Assembly: GCA_028386065.3 (NCBI GenBank)
Contig: JAKUCV010007296.1
Span: forward strand, 3,133-67,132
DNA: 64,000 bases
Source: Turnera subulata
Taxonomy: Eukaryota; Streptophyta; Magnoliopsida; Malpighiales; Passifloraceae
Reading direction: 5' to 3'
The position numbers and the translations under genes are program-made. The first letter of the stretch is position 1. The number at the start of each line of letters is the position of its first letter. Below, in pieces: positions 50,803 to 61,166 of the stretch. A model generated the notes under the pieces. That model was given only the letters and a program-made list of their open reading frames with translations, was not told the DNA's origin and made no database searches.

Positions 50803-53800
50803 TTACAAACCTATCATTCCCCTTTCCTCCTGTATGAGGTCAGCCACTATACTAGGAGGGGAATGGATTACAACTAGCCCCTGACAAATCGGGACTGAAA
50901 ATCGTGCTAAGGTATGAGCCACTGCATTGGCTTCCTGTTCAACATATCCAAAATACCAGAATACAAAATCCTTCTGTATGGATCTAATCACACTTATAAT
51001 GTCAACAAACGGTTGTTCCCATGGGAACTCGTCTATAATCCACTCCCTCACCAATGCAGCTTCCATTTCGAGGATTATATTGCGAAATCCCTGGCTCTGC
51101 GCAAATGACAAACTGTATTGGATCATGATCAATTCTGCCATGAAACTAGTTTCGGCCTGGATTCTGCTATGGAAGCCTGAAATCCATGCTCCCTCGGCAT
51201 CTCTGCATACACCTCCTGTCACAAAATCCGACGAGCCCGGGATCTCTTCTAAAGCCACATTCAGTTTGAAGCTCCCATGCATTGGTGGTAACCATTTCCT
51301 CAGGTGTTTAGTGAAGTCAATACCCTTCATTTTTGCTAGATTAGGCTTGTTGGCAGCTCGTATGAAGGATTGTGCCAAGATTTTGATCTGGTGGTGTGGG
51401 TTATGCACTTCGCCATCATCAGGTTCAAACACCAAGCGGTTTCTCCAAGCCCAGAGCTTCCAACAAAGAGTCCCAAAAGTTATGATCCAATCACCAGAAA
51501 CATACCTGGGATCCAGATTGTGACTAAGCCATATTGGGAGGGGGGTCGTGAAGAAATCTTGTTGCAGTGACCCATCCCCTACTGCCAGCCATAAGTCAGA
51601 AGCATATTCACAATCTCGCATTGTATGCAAAATTGTTTCACTGTAAGCATTACATCTCGGGCATAAGTCGGAAGTAGCAAGATGGCGAGCCACCCTCATC
51701 TCGTTAGTCATCAAGCGGTTGTGCCCCAGTAGCCAGAGAAAGGAAGCAATTCTTACGGGACCTTTCCACTTCCAAACGAGCTTCCACAACAGCTCCTCCG
51801 GCCTCCACTCATGGCCCACTAAGGATTTGTATGCAGAAGTTACGGAGAAAGAGCCTTTGCCCTCCTGGAGCCATAACACTTGATCACTTCCAGAAATCCT
51901 ATGCGGTGATGGCCATGTCAGTAGTAGATTTCTACTATCATTTGGCAGGATATTGTGTAAGACTGCCCAGTCCCAATTGCCGTCGGGTAGAACAAAGGCA
52001 GCAACTGGTTTATTACGCATGTTGGCGGGTATGTCCGGTGTCACTTCAATTAAGGCTTGATCCCTGCACAACCAACGATCTTCCCAGAATAGGGTCGAGC
52101 AGCCATTCTTGACATTCCAAGAGAGCTCATCTCTGAACTTCGGCCATATTTTGCGCATTGACAACCAAAGGTTGGATCCTGGTTTGGGTTTCAGTACCAA
52201 TGGTGCTAGAGGCTGGTTTCTTAGGTACTTACTTCGCACCACTCTCACCCAAAGTTGCTCCTGATCCACCACGATTTTCCAGGCTAGCTTCATTGCCAAA
52301 GCATCATTTAACACCCTCATATTTTTTAAGCCTGCTCCACCATTGGCTTTTGGCATGCACAGTACATCCCAACTAAGCATATGCATCTTCTTCTGGGTTG
52401 GTTGCGAACCCCAAATGAATCTCCTGCACAATTTGTCAAGTTCCTCACAAATGAACCGGGGCAGCCTTGTAGTTTGCATAGTGTACACCGGTAGGGCTGT
52501 AAGCACAGACTTGGCAAGTGTAATTCGTCCGGCTATGGATAATCTATCAGCTTTCCACCCGGCCAATCTGAGCTGTGCTTTGTCAACCAGGTACTTACAA
52601 GTCTTCCTTGAAACTCGGTCGTGCAGGATTGGTACACCGAGGTGCCTACCCAGATCCTTGGTCCTTTGGAAGCCGAAAATAGAGCTTATGGATGAAGCAT
52701 GGGATCCTGGGACATTGTTGGAAAAGAAAATTCGGGATTTCTGGTTGCTGACTTTTTGTCCCGAAATCTGGCAGAACTGTTGAAGACAACCTCTCACTAT
52801 CTGAGTTTGGTCCATCGTGGCTTCTGCAAAAATCAGCAAATCATCAGCAAAGAAGAGATGTGTGAGTATAGGACCACCTCGACTAGCTGTGATGGGCTTC
52901 CATATTTTCCTTCTGACCGCGGAGGTTATCAAGTGGCCTAATTTCTCCATACATAGTACAAATAAGTATGGAGACATAGGGTCCCCTTGTCTAATTCCAC
53001 GGGTTGGAGTGAACGATGAGGAGGTTGCTCCATTCCAAGAGAGTTGCAACGTGGAGGTGGAGACACAGCGAAGAATCAGTGATATCAAATGTTGCGGGAA
53101 TCCAGCTTCTTTCAGAGTATCTTGAATAAAAGACCACCGAAGCCTGTCATATGCTTTTTCTAGGTCTATTTTAATGACCATGGCCCCTTTCGCTCCTTTT
53201 TTCCTCTTAAAAGAGTGGATGATCTCCTGCACCACTAAAATATTGTCAGTAATGTGTCTGTTTGGAACGAAGCTTGATTGGTTTTGTGCCACCAGCTCGG
53301 TCAAGAGAGGTTTGATCCTGTTCACAATAATCTTGGTGATTAACTTGTAGTTCACATTACAGAGTCCTATTGGTCTAAACTGTGTTATTCTCTCAGGTTT
53401 CTCAAGTTTGGGTAGTAGGACAATGAGAGTTTGGTTTAGCTGGGCTTCCCACCAGGAATTCTCAAAAATTCTTCGCATCCACTCCACTAGACTTGGACCA
53501 ATCGAGTTCCAATGGGATTGGTAGAAAATTGCATGGAACCCGTCCGGTCCGGGGGCTTTCAAAGGGCCCATCTGGAAAAGGCTATCTTTAACTTCCGCTT
53601 CCGTGATTGGCCGCATAAGTGCATCAAGCCTCTCTTGCTGTAATTTTGGGAACAGATTTGGGAGAGGGATAAGCACTGCTCCGTTACCCTCCTCCCGGAA
53701 AAGATCCTTATAATAGTTCACCGCCATCTCTTTTAAGGCCGAATCATCAAAAATCCAAATGCCATTTTCATCTTTCAAACCTTCAATCTTGTTTCTCTTT

Positions 53801-54888
53801 CGGCGAATGATTGCGGTTGCATGGAAAAATGATGTGTTGCGATCTCCTTCTTGTATCCACTTGCACCGGGCCTTTTGTGCCCACAGAATTTCCTTCTGCG
53901 CTAAGACTTCATCCAATTGCAATCTTAGATCAGCTTCCAGTTGTGATAAGAAGCTCGAATGTTTTTTCTCCAAAAACCGTTGGATTCCCCCCAACCTTGC
54001 TAAGAGTCTTCTCTTTCTTCGGTGAATGTTCCCAAAAACTACTTTATTCCATTCCTGTAGCTTAGGGGTCAACTCCGCAATTGCGTCTACTATAGTCACT
54101 TTCTGGTTCCATGTAGTGCGGATGAACTCCTCAAAATCTGGGTGGGTCAGCCATGCTGCAAGGAATTTAAAAGGTCTGGCCTGTGGAGGAGGAGGCATAA
54201 TTCCTTGTTTGATGACCACAGGTCTGTGATCAGAACAGGTGTAGGGTAAGTGAAATACCGTTGCTTCCGGGAAGAGCAACCTCCAGTCTTCGTTACTTAG
54301 GAATCTGTCCAGCCTAGCCTTGTGACCACCCCCTCTCCAAGTGAAACGACCCCCCGTGAATCCCATATCCAGCAGCTGAGATTGCGCAACACACTCTTGG
54401 AAAGCCTTATTCGAGGTGCCAGGTTTGCCAAATTTATCACTTCGCTCCCTGCCATCTAGTACTGCATTGAAATCTCCGGCTATCAGCCACGGTGCCGCTA
54501 TAGAATCAGCCAGCAGTTCAATGTTTCTCCAACAAGACTTCCTCCATTTTTCTTGGGGACTGGCGTATACCGCAGTAAACAGAAATTGACAATTCCCATT
54601 GGATAGTTGGGCATGAAGTAGTTGCGTGTGGTGATATATGATTTGCACTTTCACCCGGGTGTCATCCCATAGCATCCAAATTCCCCCCGAGAATCCACGA
54701 GCTTCTACACGATACGACGAATTAAAACCCAATCCTCTTGCAATCTTGTCTGCTGTATCCCCACTTACTCTCGGCTCTAATATAACAGTCACTTCAGGTC
54801 TATGGATATTACATGTTTCTAATAGCATCCTCTTAAAACTTTTCTTTCGTGCCCCCTGGCAGTTCCATGTCAATATGGGTATCATCAA
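50803..54888 (-). CDS. LINE ORF2: endonuclease, reverse transcriptase, zinc-binding domain, RNase H-like
   Basis: 1361 residues, uninterrupted. Domains in order: apurinic-type endonuclease (start ILTWNCQGARKKSF; WLIAGDFNAVLDG about residue 130; SDHRPV about residue 220); reverse transcriptase from about residue 445 (GPLKAPGPDGFHAIFY, FRPIGLCNVNYKLI, KIDLEKAYDRLRW, GIRQGDPMSPYLF, and the catalytic FADD in LTHLFFADDLLIF); zf-RVT region (FLWLLGHNRLMTN, CPRCNAYSETILHTMRDC); and a C-terminal RNase H-like region (MAELIMIQYSLSFAQSQG, EQEANAVAHTLARFS). The RNase H part lacks the first catalytic Asp (LNVALEE where NxD is usual) and has Glu for a later Asp (LEMEAALV), so that activity is probably lost; His in VAHTLA is common in plant relatives. 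Confidence 0.92.
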   Translation of the reverse strand: MMIPILTWNCQGARKKSFKRMLLETCNIHRPEVTVILEPRVSGDTADKIARGLGFNSSYRVEARGFSGGIWMLWDDTRVKVQIIYHHTQLLHAQLSNGNCQFLFTAVYASPQEKWRKSCWRNIELLADSIAAPWLIAGDFNAVLDGRERSDKFGKPGTSNKAFQECVAQSQLLDMGFTGGRFTWRGGGHKARLDRFLSNEDWRLLFPEATVFHLPYTCSDHRPVVIKQGIMPPPPQARPFKFLAAWLTHPDFEEFIRTTWNQKVTIVDAIAELTPKLQEWNKVVFGNIHRRKRRLLARLGGIQRFLEKKHSSFLSQLEADLRLQLDEVLAQKEILWAQKARCKWIQEGDRNTSFFHATAIIRRKRNKIEGLKDENGIWIFDDSALKEMAVNYYKDLFREEGNGAVLIPLPNLFPKLQQERLDALMRPITEAEVKDSLFQMGPLKAPGPDGFHAIFYQSHWNSIGPSLVEWMRRIFENSWWEAQLNQTLIVLLPKLEKPERITQFRPIGLCNVNYKLITKIIVNRIKPLLTELVAQNQSSFVPNRHITDNILVVQEIIHSFKRKKGAKGAMVIKIDLEKAYDRLRWSFIQDTLKEAGFPQHLISLILRCVSTSTLQLSWNGATSSSFTPTRGIRQGDPMSPYLFVLCMEKLGHLITSAVRRKIWKPITASRGGPILTHLFFADDLLIFAEATMDQTQIVRGCLQQFCQISGQKVSNQKSRIFFSNNVPGSHASSISSIFGFQRTKDLGRHLGVPILHDRVSRKTCKYLVDKAQLRLAGWKADRLSIAGRITLAKSVLTALPVYTMQTTRLPRFICEELDKLCRRFIWGSQPTQKKMHMLSWDVLCMPKANGGAGLKNMRVLNDALAMKLAWKIVVDQEQLWVRVVRSKYLRNQPLAPLVLKPKPGSNLWLSMRKIWPKFRDELSWNVKNGCSTLFWEDRWLCRDQALIEVTPDIPANMRNKPVAAFVLPDGNWDWAVLHNILPNDSRNLLLTWPSPHRISGSDQVLWLQEGKGSFSVTSAYKSLVGHEWRPEELLWKLVWKWKGPVRIASFLWLLGHNRLMTNEMRVARHLATSDLCPRCNAYSETILHTMRDCEYASDLWLAVGDGSLQQDFFTTPLPIWLSHNLDPRYVSGDWIITFGTLCWKLWAWRNRLVFEPDDGEVHNPHHQIKILAQSFIRAANKPNLAKMKGIDFTKHLRKWLPPMHGSFKLNVALEEIPGSSDFVTGGVCRDAEGAWISGFHSRIQAETSFMAELIMIQYSLSFAQSQGFRNIILEMEAALVREWIIDEFPWEQPFVDIISVIRSIQKDFVFWYFGYVEQEANAVAHTLARFSVPICQGLVVIHSPPSIVADLIQEERGMIGL

Positions 54889-54915
54889 AGAAATGAGGTT
54901 TTGGGTAGGTGACCG

Positions 54916-56961
54916 CTACTGGGTCCTGAAGTCTGCAGGGTCGACAACCATGTCATCTTTCGGTGCGGTTTGTCGCCTTTGGCTTGATTGCTCCCGGGTC
55001 TCCTCTACAGTTGGAGTTTGGGGGTCATTGCGTGGTGCGCTGGGTCCGGGTTCAATCTCCATAGGTTGTGCCGGTGAAGCTTGATAGTCTCTGCTCCTTC
55101 TGTCTGGGGGCTCTGCAGAGGGCTTAGAGGGGCATTGGTGGTGGGTGTAAATAGGCGTGTGGGGGTTGGAGGAGTTGAGGGATTGGTGTGGGAGAGAGGA
55201 TGTATCACCCACTAAGTCAGCATGATTAGCTTCTGATAGTTTCACGGCTGTATGTCCATTTTTTCTAGGGAGGGGGAGGTCTGTGAGAGGTCGTTCAAGT
55301 GTGACAGTAGCCGGATTGTGTGTAAGGATAATTTTTGGTTGTGGGTTAGGGGTAACAGGTCCAGTTTGGGCCGGGAGGTGCAGGTTCGTGGCTGTGATGG
55401 ATGAGATGGGGGCCGGTTGGGGGGTTGCGGTAGAGGTATTGGTGATATTGTGGAGAGGTTGGCGATGAGTTTTGGGGGTGTTATGAGGGCCCAAAGGCTT
55501 TTGTTTGGCAGAATAAGGTTTAGTGGTTTTCTGGTGGTTAAATGGCCGTGAATGGCTTGGGTTTGGTGTGTTTTGAGGAGGGTATTGGTTGAGCTTTTGT
55601 CCATCTTTGCTAGTTTGGCTCCCGTGGAATTGGTATGGAGTGGAATCATCAACTGCAAGGGCTTGGTAGCGGTTACCTGGAAACTGCATTGCCACCGGCG
55701 GATTCGGCATTGGTTTATCATCCGCCTGGCGTTTAGGTGGTCGGCGGGAACGTCTTGGAGCATTCATCCACTCTCCATGTTCCTCCCTGTGATTTTCCGA
55801 ACTAGATGTGGTCGAAACTGTCTCACCCATCGTAGGGGCTGCTGGTGGTGTCGCAGGGTGCGTCAGGGGGGTAGATTGATTCGCCGGGGGTTCCTTGGTC
55901 ATGTTCTCGGGGCAGCGGGTTGATAGGTGACCAATCCTTCCACAACCTCCGCAAATGTCCGGTAACCCTTCATAGACTACCTTGTAGGTCTCCCCTTCCA
56001 CAATTACTGTGCCTTTTAACGGTTTGGTGATGTCCACATGGACTGCTACCTTGGCAAATTTCCCTCGGGATGGATTTTCTGAATTTCGTTCCAGTTTCAC
56101 AGTTTTGCCGACTAAATTACCCATCGATCGCAGTATTCGTGAGTGATAGCAATCAAGGGGAAAATCTAGGAACCTGACCCAAGTGACAACGCTGTTGACA
56201 GCTTCAGATGATGCCCGGAATGCAGGAGTCCAAGGTTGGACCGACAACACATGAGTAAAGATTGTCCACGGCCCTTCCAGAAGCGCCTTGAAATAATCTT
56301 CCTCCTCCCAAAACCGCACGGCAAAGTAATTGTTCTCCAAATCGATCAGCTTGATTGGACCCTTTGGTTGCCACAAGGTATGAAGTTTAGATTGCAAGGT
56401 TCTGAATCCGATAGCCCTCCCCATGAGTTTGACAACCACTGCTCGTTCCCATGGTTTCCGAAGTCTCAATCGAAACGCCTCAGAAAGCTCCACAACCTGC
56501 TGCCCATTTTTCTCCATTATCATCACGTCCCCATCCTCATATTCTACTTCTCCTTCGTCAATCCATGGGTCGATTGAAGCCTTCTCAGCTCCCTTGCCAG
56601 TCACCATATTCAAATAGGTGGACCTATTTGCCTCTACAGCTGTGTTCGTCACACCATTGACGGGGGGCAGAGTGCTGATTTCGGCCTCAATTTCCGGCAT
56701 CGCGGTGTCCGGTGTCGGTTGTAACTCTTGCTCCTTCAGACGCACCTTTTTAGTGCATCGGGCATCAGCTTCCGGCACTTTATCGGTTTCCTCTGAGCTA
56801 GTGCCCTGTACCGCACCTCTCACACTCACATGTGAAGTTGAAGCCTCAGTCGGGTTACCAAGGAGATGGTTGGAATCTCGCCTCACCGGGACTCTCCCTC
56901 TTTCTCTAGACCTGGATCTAGACCTTTCACTCCCCCTATCACTCATTGTTTTGCCACACAA
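54916..56961 (-). CDS. LINE ORF1: DUF4283/zinc-knuckle RNA-binding protein
   Basis: 681 residues. The start is followed by an Arg-Ser-rich stretch (SERSRSRSRERGR). The second in-frame Met (56946, MSDRG) is an equally good start. A DUF4283-type domain spans about residues 155-340 (AVVVKLMGRAIGFRTLQSKL, FWEEEDYFKALLEGPWTIF, WVRFLDFPLDCYH). It ends in a CCHC knuckle (CGGCGRIGHLSTRC). The C-terminal half is Pro/Thr/Asn-rich and probably unstructured. Known role in plant L1 elements: binding of the LINE RNA. ORF2 starts 27 bases after this stop. Confidence 0.88.
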   Translation of the reverse strand: MCGKTMSDRGSERSRSRSRERGRVPVRRDSNHLLGNPTEASTSHVSVRGAVQGTSSEETDKVPEADARCTKKVRLKEQELQPTPDTAMPEIEAEISTLPPVNGVTNTAVEANRSTYLNMVTGKGAEKASIDPWIDEGEVEYEDGDVMIMEKNGQQVVELSEAFRLRLRKPWERAVVVKLMGRAIGFRTLQSKLHTLWQPKGPIKLIDLENNYFAVRFWEEEDYFKALLEGPWTIFTHVLSVQPWTPAFRASSEAVNSVVTWVRFLDFPLDCYHSRILRSMGNLVGKTVKLERNSENPSRGKFAKVAVHVDITKPLKGTVIVEGETYKVVYEGLPDICGGCGRIGHLSTRCPENMTKEPPANQSTPLTHPATPPAAPTMGETVSTTSSSENHREEHGEWMNAPRRSRRPPKRQADDKPMPNPPVAMQFPGNRYQALAVDDSTPYQFHGSQTSKDGQKLNQYPPQNTPNPSHSRPFNHQKTTKPYSAKQKPLGPHNTPKTHRQPLHNITNTSTATPQPAPISSITATNLHLPAQTGPVTPNPQPKIILTHNPATVTLERPLTDLPLPRKNGHTAVKLSEANHADLVGDTSSLPHQSLNSSNPHTPIYTHHQCPSKPSAEPPDRRSRDYQASPAQPMEIEPGPSAPRNDPQTPTVEETREQSSQRRQTAPKDDMVVDPADFRTQ

Positions 56962-57404
56962 GATTTCCTCTTTCTAATACTTAGCTAGTAGTTAGAAGGA
57001 GAAAGGAACGGTTGAGATGACGGTGGTTTACATTTTCCGGTGAGAGACGAACGGAAAAGTTTCTTGGTAGTATAAAGGATCTGGTTTTTTTTTTTTTTTT
57101 TTTTGCCGAGTTTCAGTGGCTTACTATACAATTGTGTAGCTAAAGAAGTCATTCATTGGACCATCTGTAAATTCACTAGAGGCCCCGAATTATTTATGCT
57201 GACGATCACTTAATAATAGAGACAAACTCTTTCAGTCATTGATAAAAAAAGCTCTGTGTGTCTTAGCTACATTTGATTTCTTTTAAGGCAGTGGCCTGAC
57301 ATAAAATATTGCATGCCACTAATGCAGTGGGAACTTAGAAGCATTTTTTGTATCAAATGAATTTAATATTATTACCCCCATGTGCCAAAACGAAATTCTG
57401 TCTG

Positions 57405-57412
57405 TATATAAA
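57405..57412 (+). promoter_or_regulatory. TATA box of thioesterase copy D
   Basis: tatataaa, about 92 bases before the start codon at 57504. The same surrounding words (gaaattctg, cctgaagagaaaggactt) recur upstream of relic 2, and a variant upstream of relic 3. The LINE border lies only about 120 bases upstream. Confidence 0.65.
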
Positions 57413-57503
57413 CGAACCTGAAGAGAAAGGACTTCAATTGCAAATATATCCAGAAATCAAGAAACACCAGAGAGGCAAAGGACCCAGAAAGAAAGAGTGA
57501 GGA

Positions 57504-58148
57504 ATGGAAGTGACTGCTACTAAAAAGTGGCTGGAGGATATATCCAAGGGATGGGAACATCAAATGGACGCCATAACACTTGACGGTCTTAAGATTTTGG
57601 ATGCACAAAAGGGCTTACTGCGATGCAGCTTTGTCGTTACAGACCGGGTTACAGTTAAGTCTTGTTACCTTAAATTAATCACATCCAAATTCACTTAATT
57701 GGGTTTTCCCTGCTTACAAAGTTTAATTACTCCATTTTTTTTTCCTGTAGGATTCAGATGGGAATTGGCATGTTGGAGCCATCGCAACTTCAGTTGATGT
57801 CATTGGGTTATTGGCTGTATACTCTTATGTTAATGAGGCTAGGATATCCTCTGATTTCACCATTTCCTACTACTCATCGGCTAAGCTTCATGTTTGCATT
57901 CCTATCTTTTGGTGTCTTTATTGTTCTTTAGTACTCCATTTGTTTTTCTTTTGGTGTACTGGAAACTGTGTATACTAATGTTGTGTGCTACCGTGTCGCA
58001 GGAAGAAGTGGAGATAGAGGCAAGGGTTGTTGGAAACCGGGGACTAATAGCATCGGTGGTGGTAGATGCTAGGAGGAAAAGTGATGGGCAATTGATTGCT
58101 TCCGGTAAAGAATGGTTGTCCTCCAATAGACTGACAAGTAAACTTTGA
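57504..58148 (+). CDS. Hotdog-fold acyl-CoA thioesterase-like, copy D
   Basis: Exons 57504-57653, 57751-57891 and 58002-58148; 145 residues. Exon 1: TKKWLEDISKGWEHQMDAI. Exon 2: DSDGNWHVGAIATSVDVIG, keeping the His and the Asp (SVDVIG) seen in active relatives. Exon 3: EEVEIEARVVGNRGLIASVV. It is the closest relative of relics 2 and 3 and of the hairpin arms. The LINE sits about 220 bases before its start codon, so its upstream control region is cut. Confidence 0.85.
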
Positions 58149-59099
58149 TCCTCAGACCAATAATATGTACAACGATGAGGGAAAGTATGGAGGTGTTTTT
58201 AATTAGTTCTTGAATGAATCCATCCATACTTGTTTAAGATAAGGTGGAATTTGATGTACTTTTATTTTCTTGTTGTCAAAGAAGAAAGTGCTTTGAGATG
58301 TAATGTTTGAAAACAAGGATTAAAAAATGTTGCTGTGTATTCATTCCGCACAACAATAAAAATAAATGCAATTGCTGTACTGAAATTGTATGACCAGTAA
58401 AGTAATTAAGAACATCCTATGTGATGCTTGGAAGGAAGGGTCCGTGTTCATGCTCATTGTCTTTGGCATTTTCCTCCCATTCAATGATTCCATACACCAA
58501 TGTATGTAATACTCCTATTTTGCAAGTTCAAGACAGCATCAAGAGGTTATGTGTTTGTTCTTGCAGCAATCACCAATGTAACACTGTTTATGAAATCATG
58601 ATCCATCCATTTCCTAGCGGATAACTAGTTTTCCAATTTGGTTTAGATTTGAATGCCTAGGTTTGAACCACCCATTAACTAGAAAGTCAGGACATCTAAG
58701 TATAACCAAAGAAGCCAAAAACTTAGTGGTGGGTGTAGTGGGATATCAATGGGGCCAGGTATCCTGGTGTTGTTAACATCTTAGGTTCAGACATAGACAT
58801 AGAGGATTGTGGGTTTTGGAACCAAAGAAACCCAAAATGGGCTGGATTATGACCACTCAAGTAAGCTCAAACGAAATCCTTAGAAGGGGACCAACTTTCC
58901 TTCTTCCTATACCATAGTCTTACAAGTTTACAATCCGCACTTGATTGCATCTATCATGGCCAGTCAGATTCCACCATCGAGAGACCAGGATACGAAGGCT
59001 TTTTGTGCAACATAAACAGAAGGGTCTAATCAGTGAACGAGAACCATAGACCAAGGAATTACAACAGAAACGCAGAGATAGAGAGAAAGAGAAAGACAA
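58149..59099. other. Intergenic between thioesterase copies D and E
   Basis: No gene is supported. The open frame 58421-58624 has no motif. The final 60 bases are the A/G-rich leader of copy E. Confidence 0.4.
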
Positions 59100-59777
59100 A
59101 TGGGAGATGACGACGCAGTGAAAGTATCTTGTAAATCGCTGGTGGATCGATCAAAGGGTTCAGCTTATGAAATCGAGGCCTTCTCACTTGATGGTGTTAA
59201 AGTTGTACAAGCACACAAGGGTTTTTTACACTGTAGCTTTGTCGTCACAGAGAGAGTATTAGTAATTCCTTTATCTTTGCTAACTTTAAACGAACTTTAG
59301 ATTTCTTGTTTCACTTTGTTTTCTTTTACAAGATTAAGACATTGTCTTCTGTTTGTGAATGTGTTACTACTACACAGGATGCAAATGGGAACTGGCATGT
59401 TGGAGCCATGACAACATTACTTGATGATGTAGGGGGAGCTGCTGTATACTCCTTTGTTGGCCAATGGTGTCCCTCTCTTGATTTATGTATTTCATTCTTC
59501 TCAACCGCTAAGATTCATGTTAGTTATCTTATCTCTGGTTTCCTACTAGCTCTAGTACAGTGCAATTCATGCTTTCTTTCTTTCTAATTGTTTTGTTCTT
59601 GTTGTTTCATTTTCGCAGGAAGAAGTGGAGTTAGAGGCAAAGGTCATCGGGAACAAAGGAAGCATAACATTAGTGGTGATAGAGGCCAAGAAAAAAATCA
59701 ACGGAGAATTAATTGCTCTGTGTAAGCAATGGATGGCCGCAACAAATAGAACCTCGAATGCAGTTAGTAACCTTTGA
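59100..59777 (+). CDS. Hotdog-fold acyl-CoA thioesterase-like, copy E
   Basis: Exons 59100-59261, 59378-59518 and 59619-59777; 153 residues. The start is MGDDDAVKVS. Exon 2 has DANGNWHVGAMTTLLDDVGG, with the His and Asp of active relatives, followed by LDLCISFFSTAKIH. Exon 3 has EEVELEAKVIGNKGSITLVV. The exon plan is that of the cluster. It is diverged from its neighbours and shows no defect. Confidence 0.85.
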
Positions 59778-60333
59778 TCGTAGCCAATTGATCTTGTACT
59801 TTTCATGTATAAATTTAACGAATGAACATAACCAATAGGGGGGTAAGTATTAATTTTTCTTACCTCAGTAATTTGTGGATGATTAGATTTGGCCTTACTT
59901 CCCTAATCTATTTTTCTTTGGTCGAAGCCTTACTTACTTCCCTGATCGTGACACCTATGTCCTCTTTTTATTTAAAAGTTTAAGAAGTATAAATACGAAT
60001 AATTTTAATTCGCTTGGACTCTTCTTCTGCCCTAGGGTCTGTCCCTGGCTACTGCACTGTTAACTGCAGACTTTTCACTACAGATCATTAAAATTTCTGG
60101 GCCCAAAACGAGCTGGTGGCTTCTAGTTTCTACCTTCTACACGGACTAAATTATTGGAAGAGTTACCTACCAGTCTTAATCCAAGTAGTGGATCTGTATT
60201 ATACTATTCCGACAAATCGGCTCAGTTTTTTGACCAATCGATTGTTCTCTCGTTCACCGAGAAGAATACATAAACCAAAGCTTCTTTTTGTTCTTTTAAG
60301 AGAAAAGAGGAAACCCAGAAAAAAGAAGAGAAA
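59778..60333. other. Flank shared by copies F and G
   Basis: No gene. From about 59,800 the sequence is repeated before copy G at about 61,925-62,461 (aacgaatgaacataacca, gagctggtgg, agaggaaacccagaaaa), marking the tandem unit. Confidence 0.6.
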
Positions 60334-61166
60334 ATGGGAGACAACGACGCACTAGAACACTCTAATAAATGGCTGGAGGACATTTCAAAGGGTCAATCTC
60401 ACGAGCTAGAGACCCTGTCACTTGGTGGTCTTAAAATTGTTTCCTCGCGTAAGGGTTTCGTACGATGTAATTTTATGGTTACAGACCGGATATCAGTTAA
60501 GTTCCTGTTACTTTTTTGATCGGATTTTGATGTTGCTTTTCCTTTCTTATTCTTACAACAACCTTGTACATACACGAACAGGATGCAGATGGGAACTGGC
60601 ATGTCGGGGCCATGGCAACGTTGATCGATGACGTGGGAGCAGCGGCTATATACTCCCTTATCGGCTCTGTTAGAGCATCCCTTGATTTCAGCATCTCCTT
60701 CTTCTCGACGGCTAAGATTCAAGTTTGTCTCTTTCTTTCGTTTCTTTTACTCTCCTCCCTATCTACCATTAGACCCATGTTTTGTTTTCAGTAGCAATTG
60801 CCATCTTTCAGTCTCCTCCAAGTTTTTTTCTGATAGTAACTTTTAAGGGCCAGAACAAGATTCATTTTATTTGAGTATTTTGTTTTTCTTCTTCCTGTGA
60901 CCCATAAACTGACATGATTGTTGTTTTCTATTATTAATTTTTGCTAGCCTAATTGGTGTTTTGTCTTTTTATGATATGCTTATGTCGTCTGTCTGACAAT
61001 TTTGCAGGAGGAAGTGGAGTTAGAGGCAAAAGTTTTAGGGAACATAGAGAGGATATCATCGGTCTTGATAGAGGTGAGGAGAAAAAGTAATGGAGAGTTA
61101 ATTGCTCTGGGTAAGCAATGGATGGCTGCACATAACAACGAACGTAGAGCTAGCAGTAAGCTTTGA
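60334..61166 (+). CDS. Hotdog-fold acyl-CoA thioesterase, copy F
   Basis: Exons 60334-60495, 60582-60722 and 61008-61166; 153 residues. Exon 1 MGDNDALEHSNKWLEDISKG, exon 2 DADGNWHVGAMATLIDDVG then ASLDFSISFFSTAKIQ, exon 3 EEVELEAKVLGNIERISSVL. It keeps the His-Val-Gly turn and the Asp pair, so it is the best candidate for an active enzyme in the cluster. It is the parent or sister of copy G. Confidence 0.88.

Larger units (their letters stand above)
50731..57264 (-). mobile_element. Full-length L1-type LINE retrotransposon with 20-bp target duplication
   Basis: The element is inserted on the minus strand. Its 3' poly(A) shows as a T run ending near 50740. A 20-base direct repeat starting agctacatttgattt flanks it (50711-50730 and 57265-57284), identical on both sides. 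Paralogous cluster flanks (about 46,050) show the same word uninterrupted, which confirms the insertion. Both ORFs are open: ORF1 56961-54916 and ORF2 54888-50803. The 5' untranslated part, about 300 bases (56,962-57,264), has a T run at 57079-57104 of the plus strand. Open ORFs and an identical duplication suggest a recent insertion. Confidence 0.92.

Noticed and set aside
51831..54229. Plus-strand open frames across the LINE
   Set aside because: They are shadows of the long ORF2 on the minus strand.
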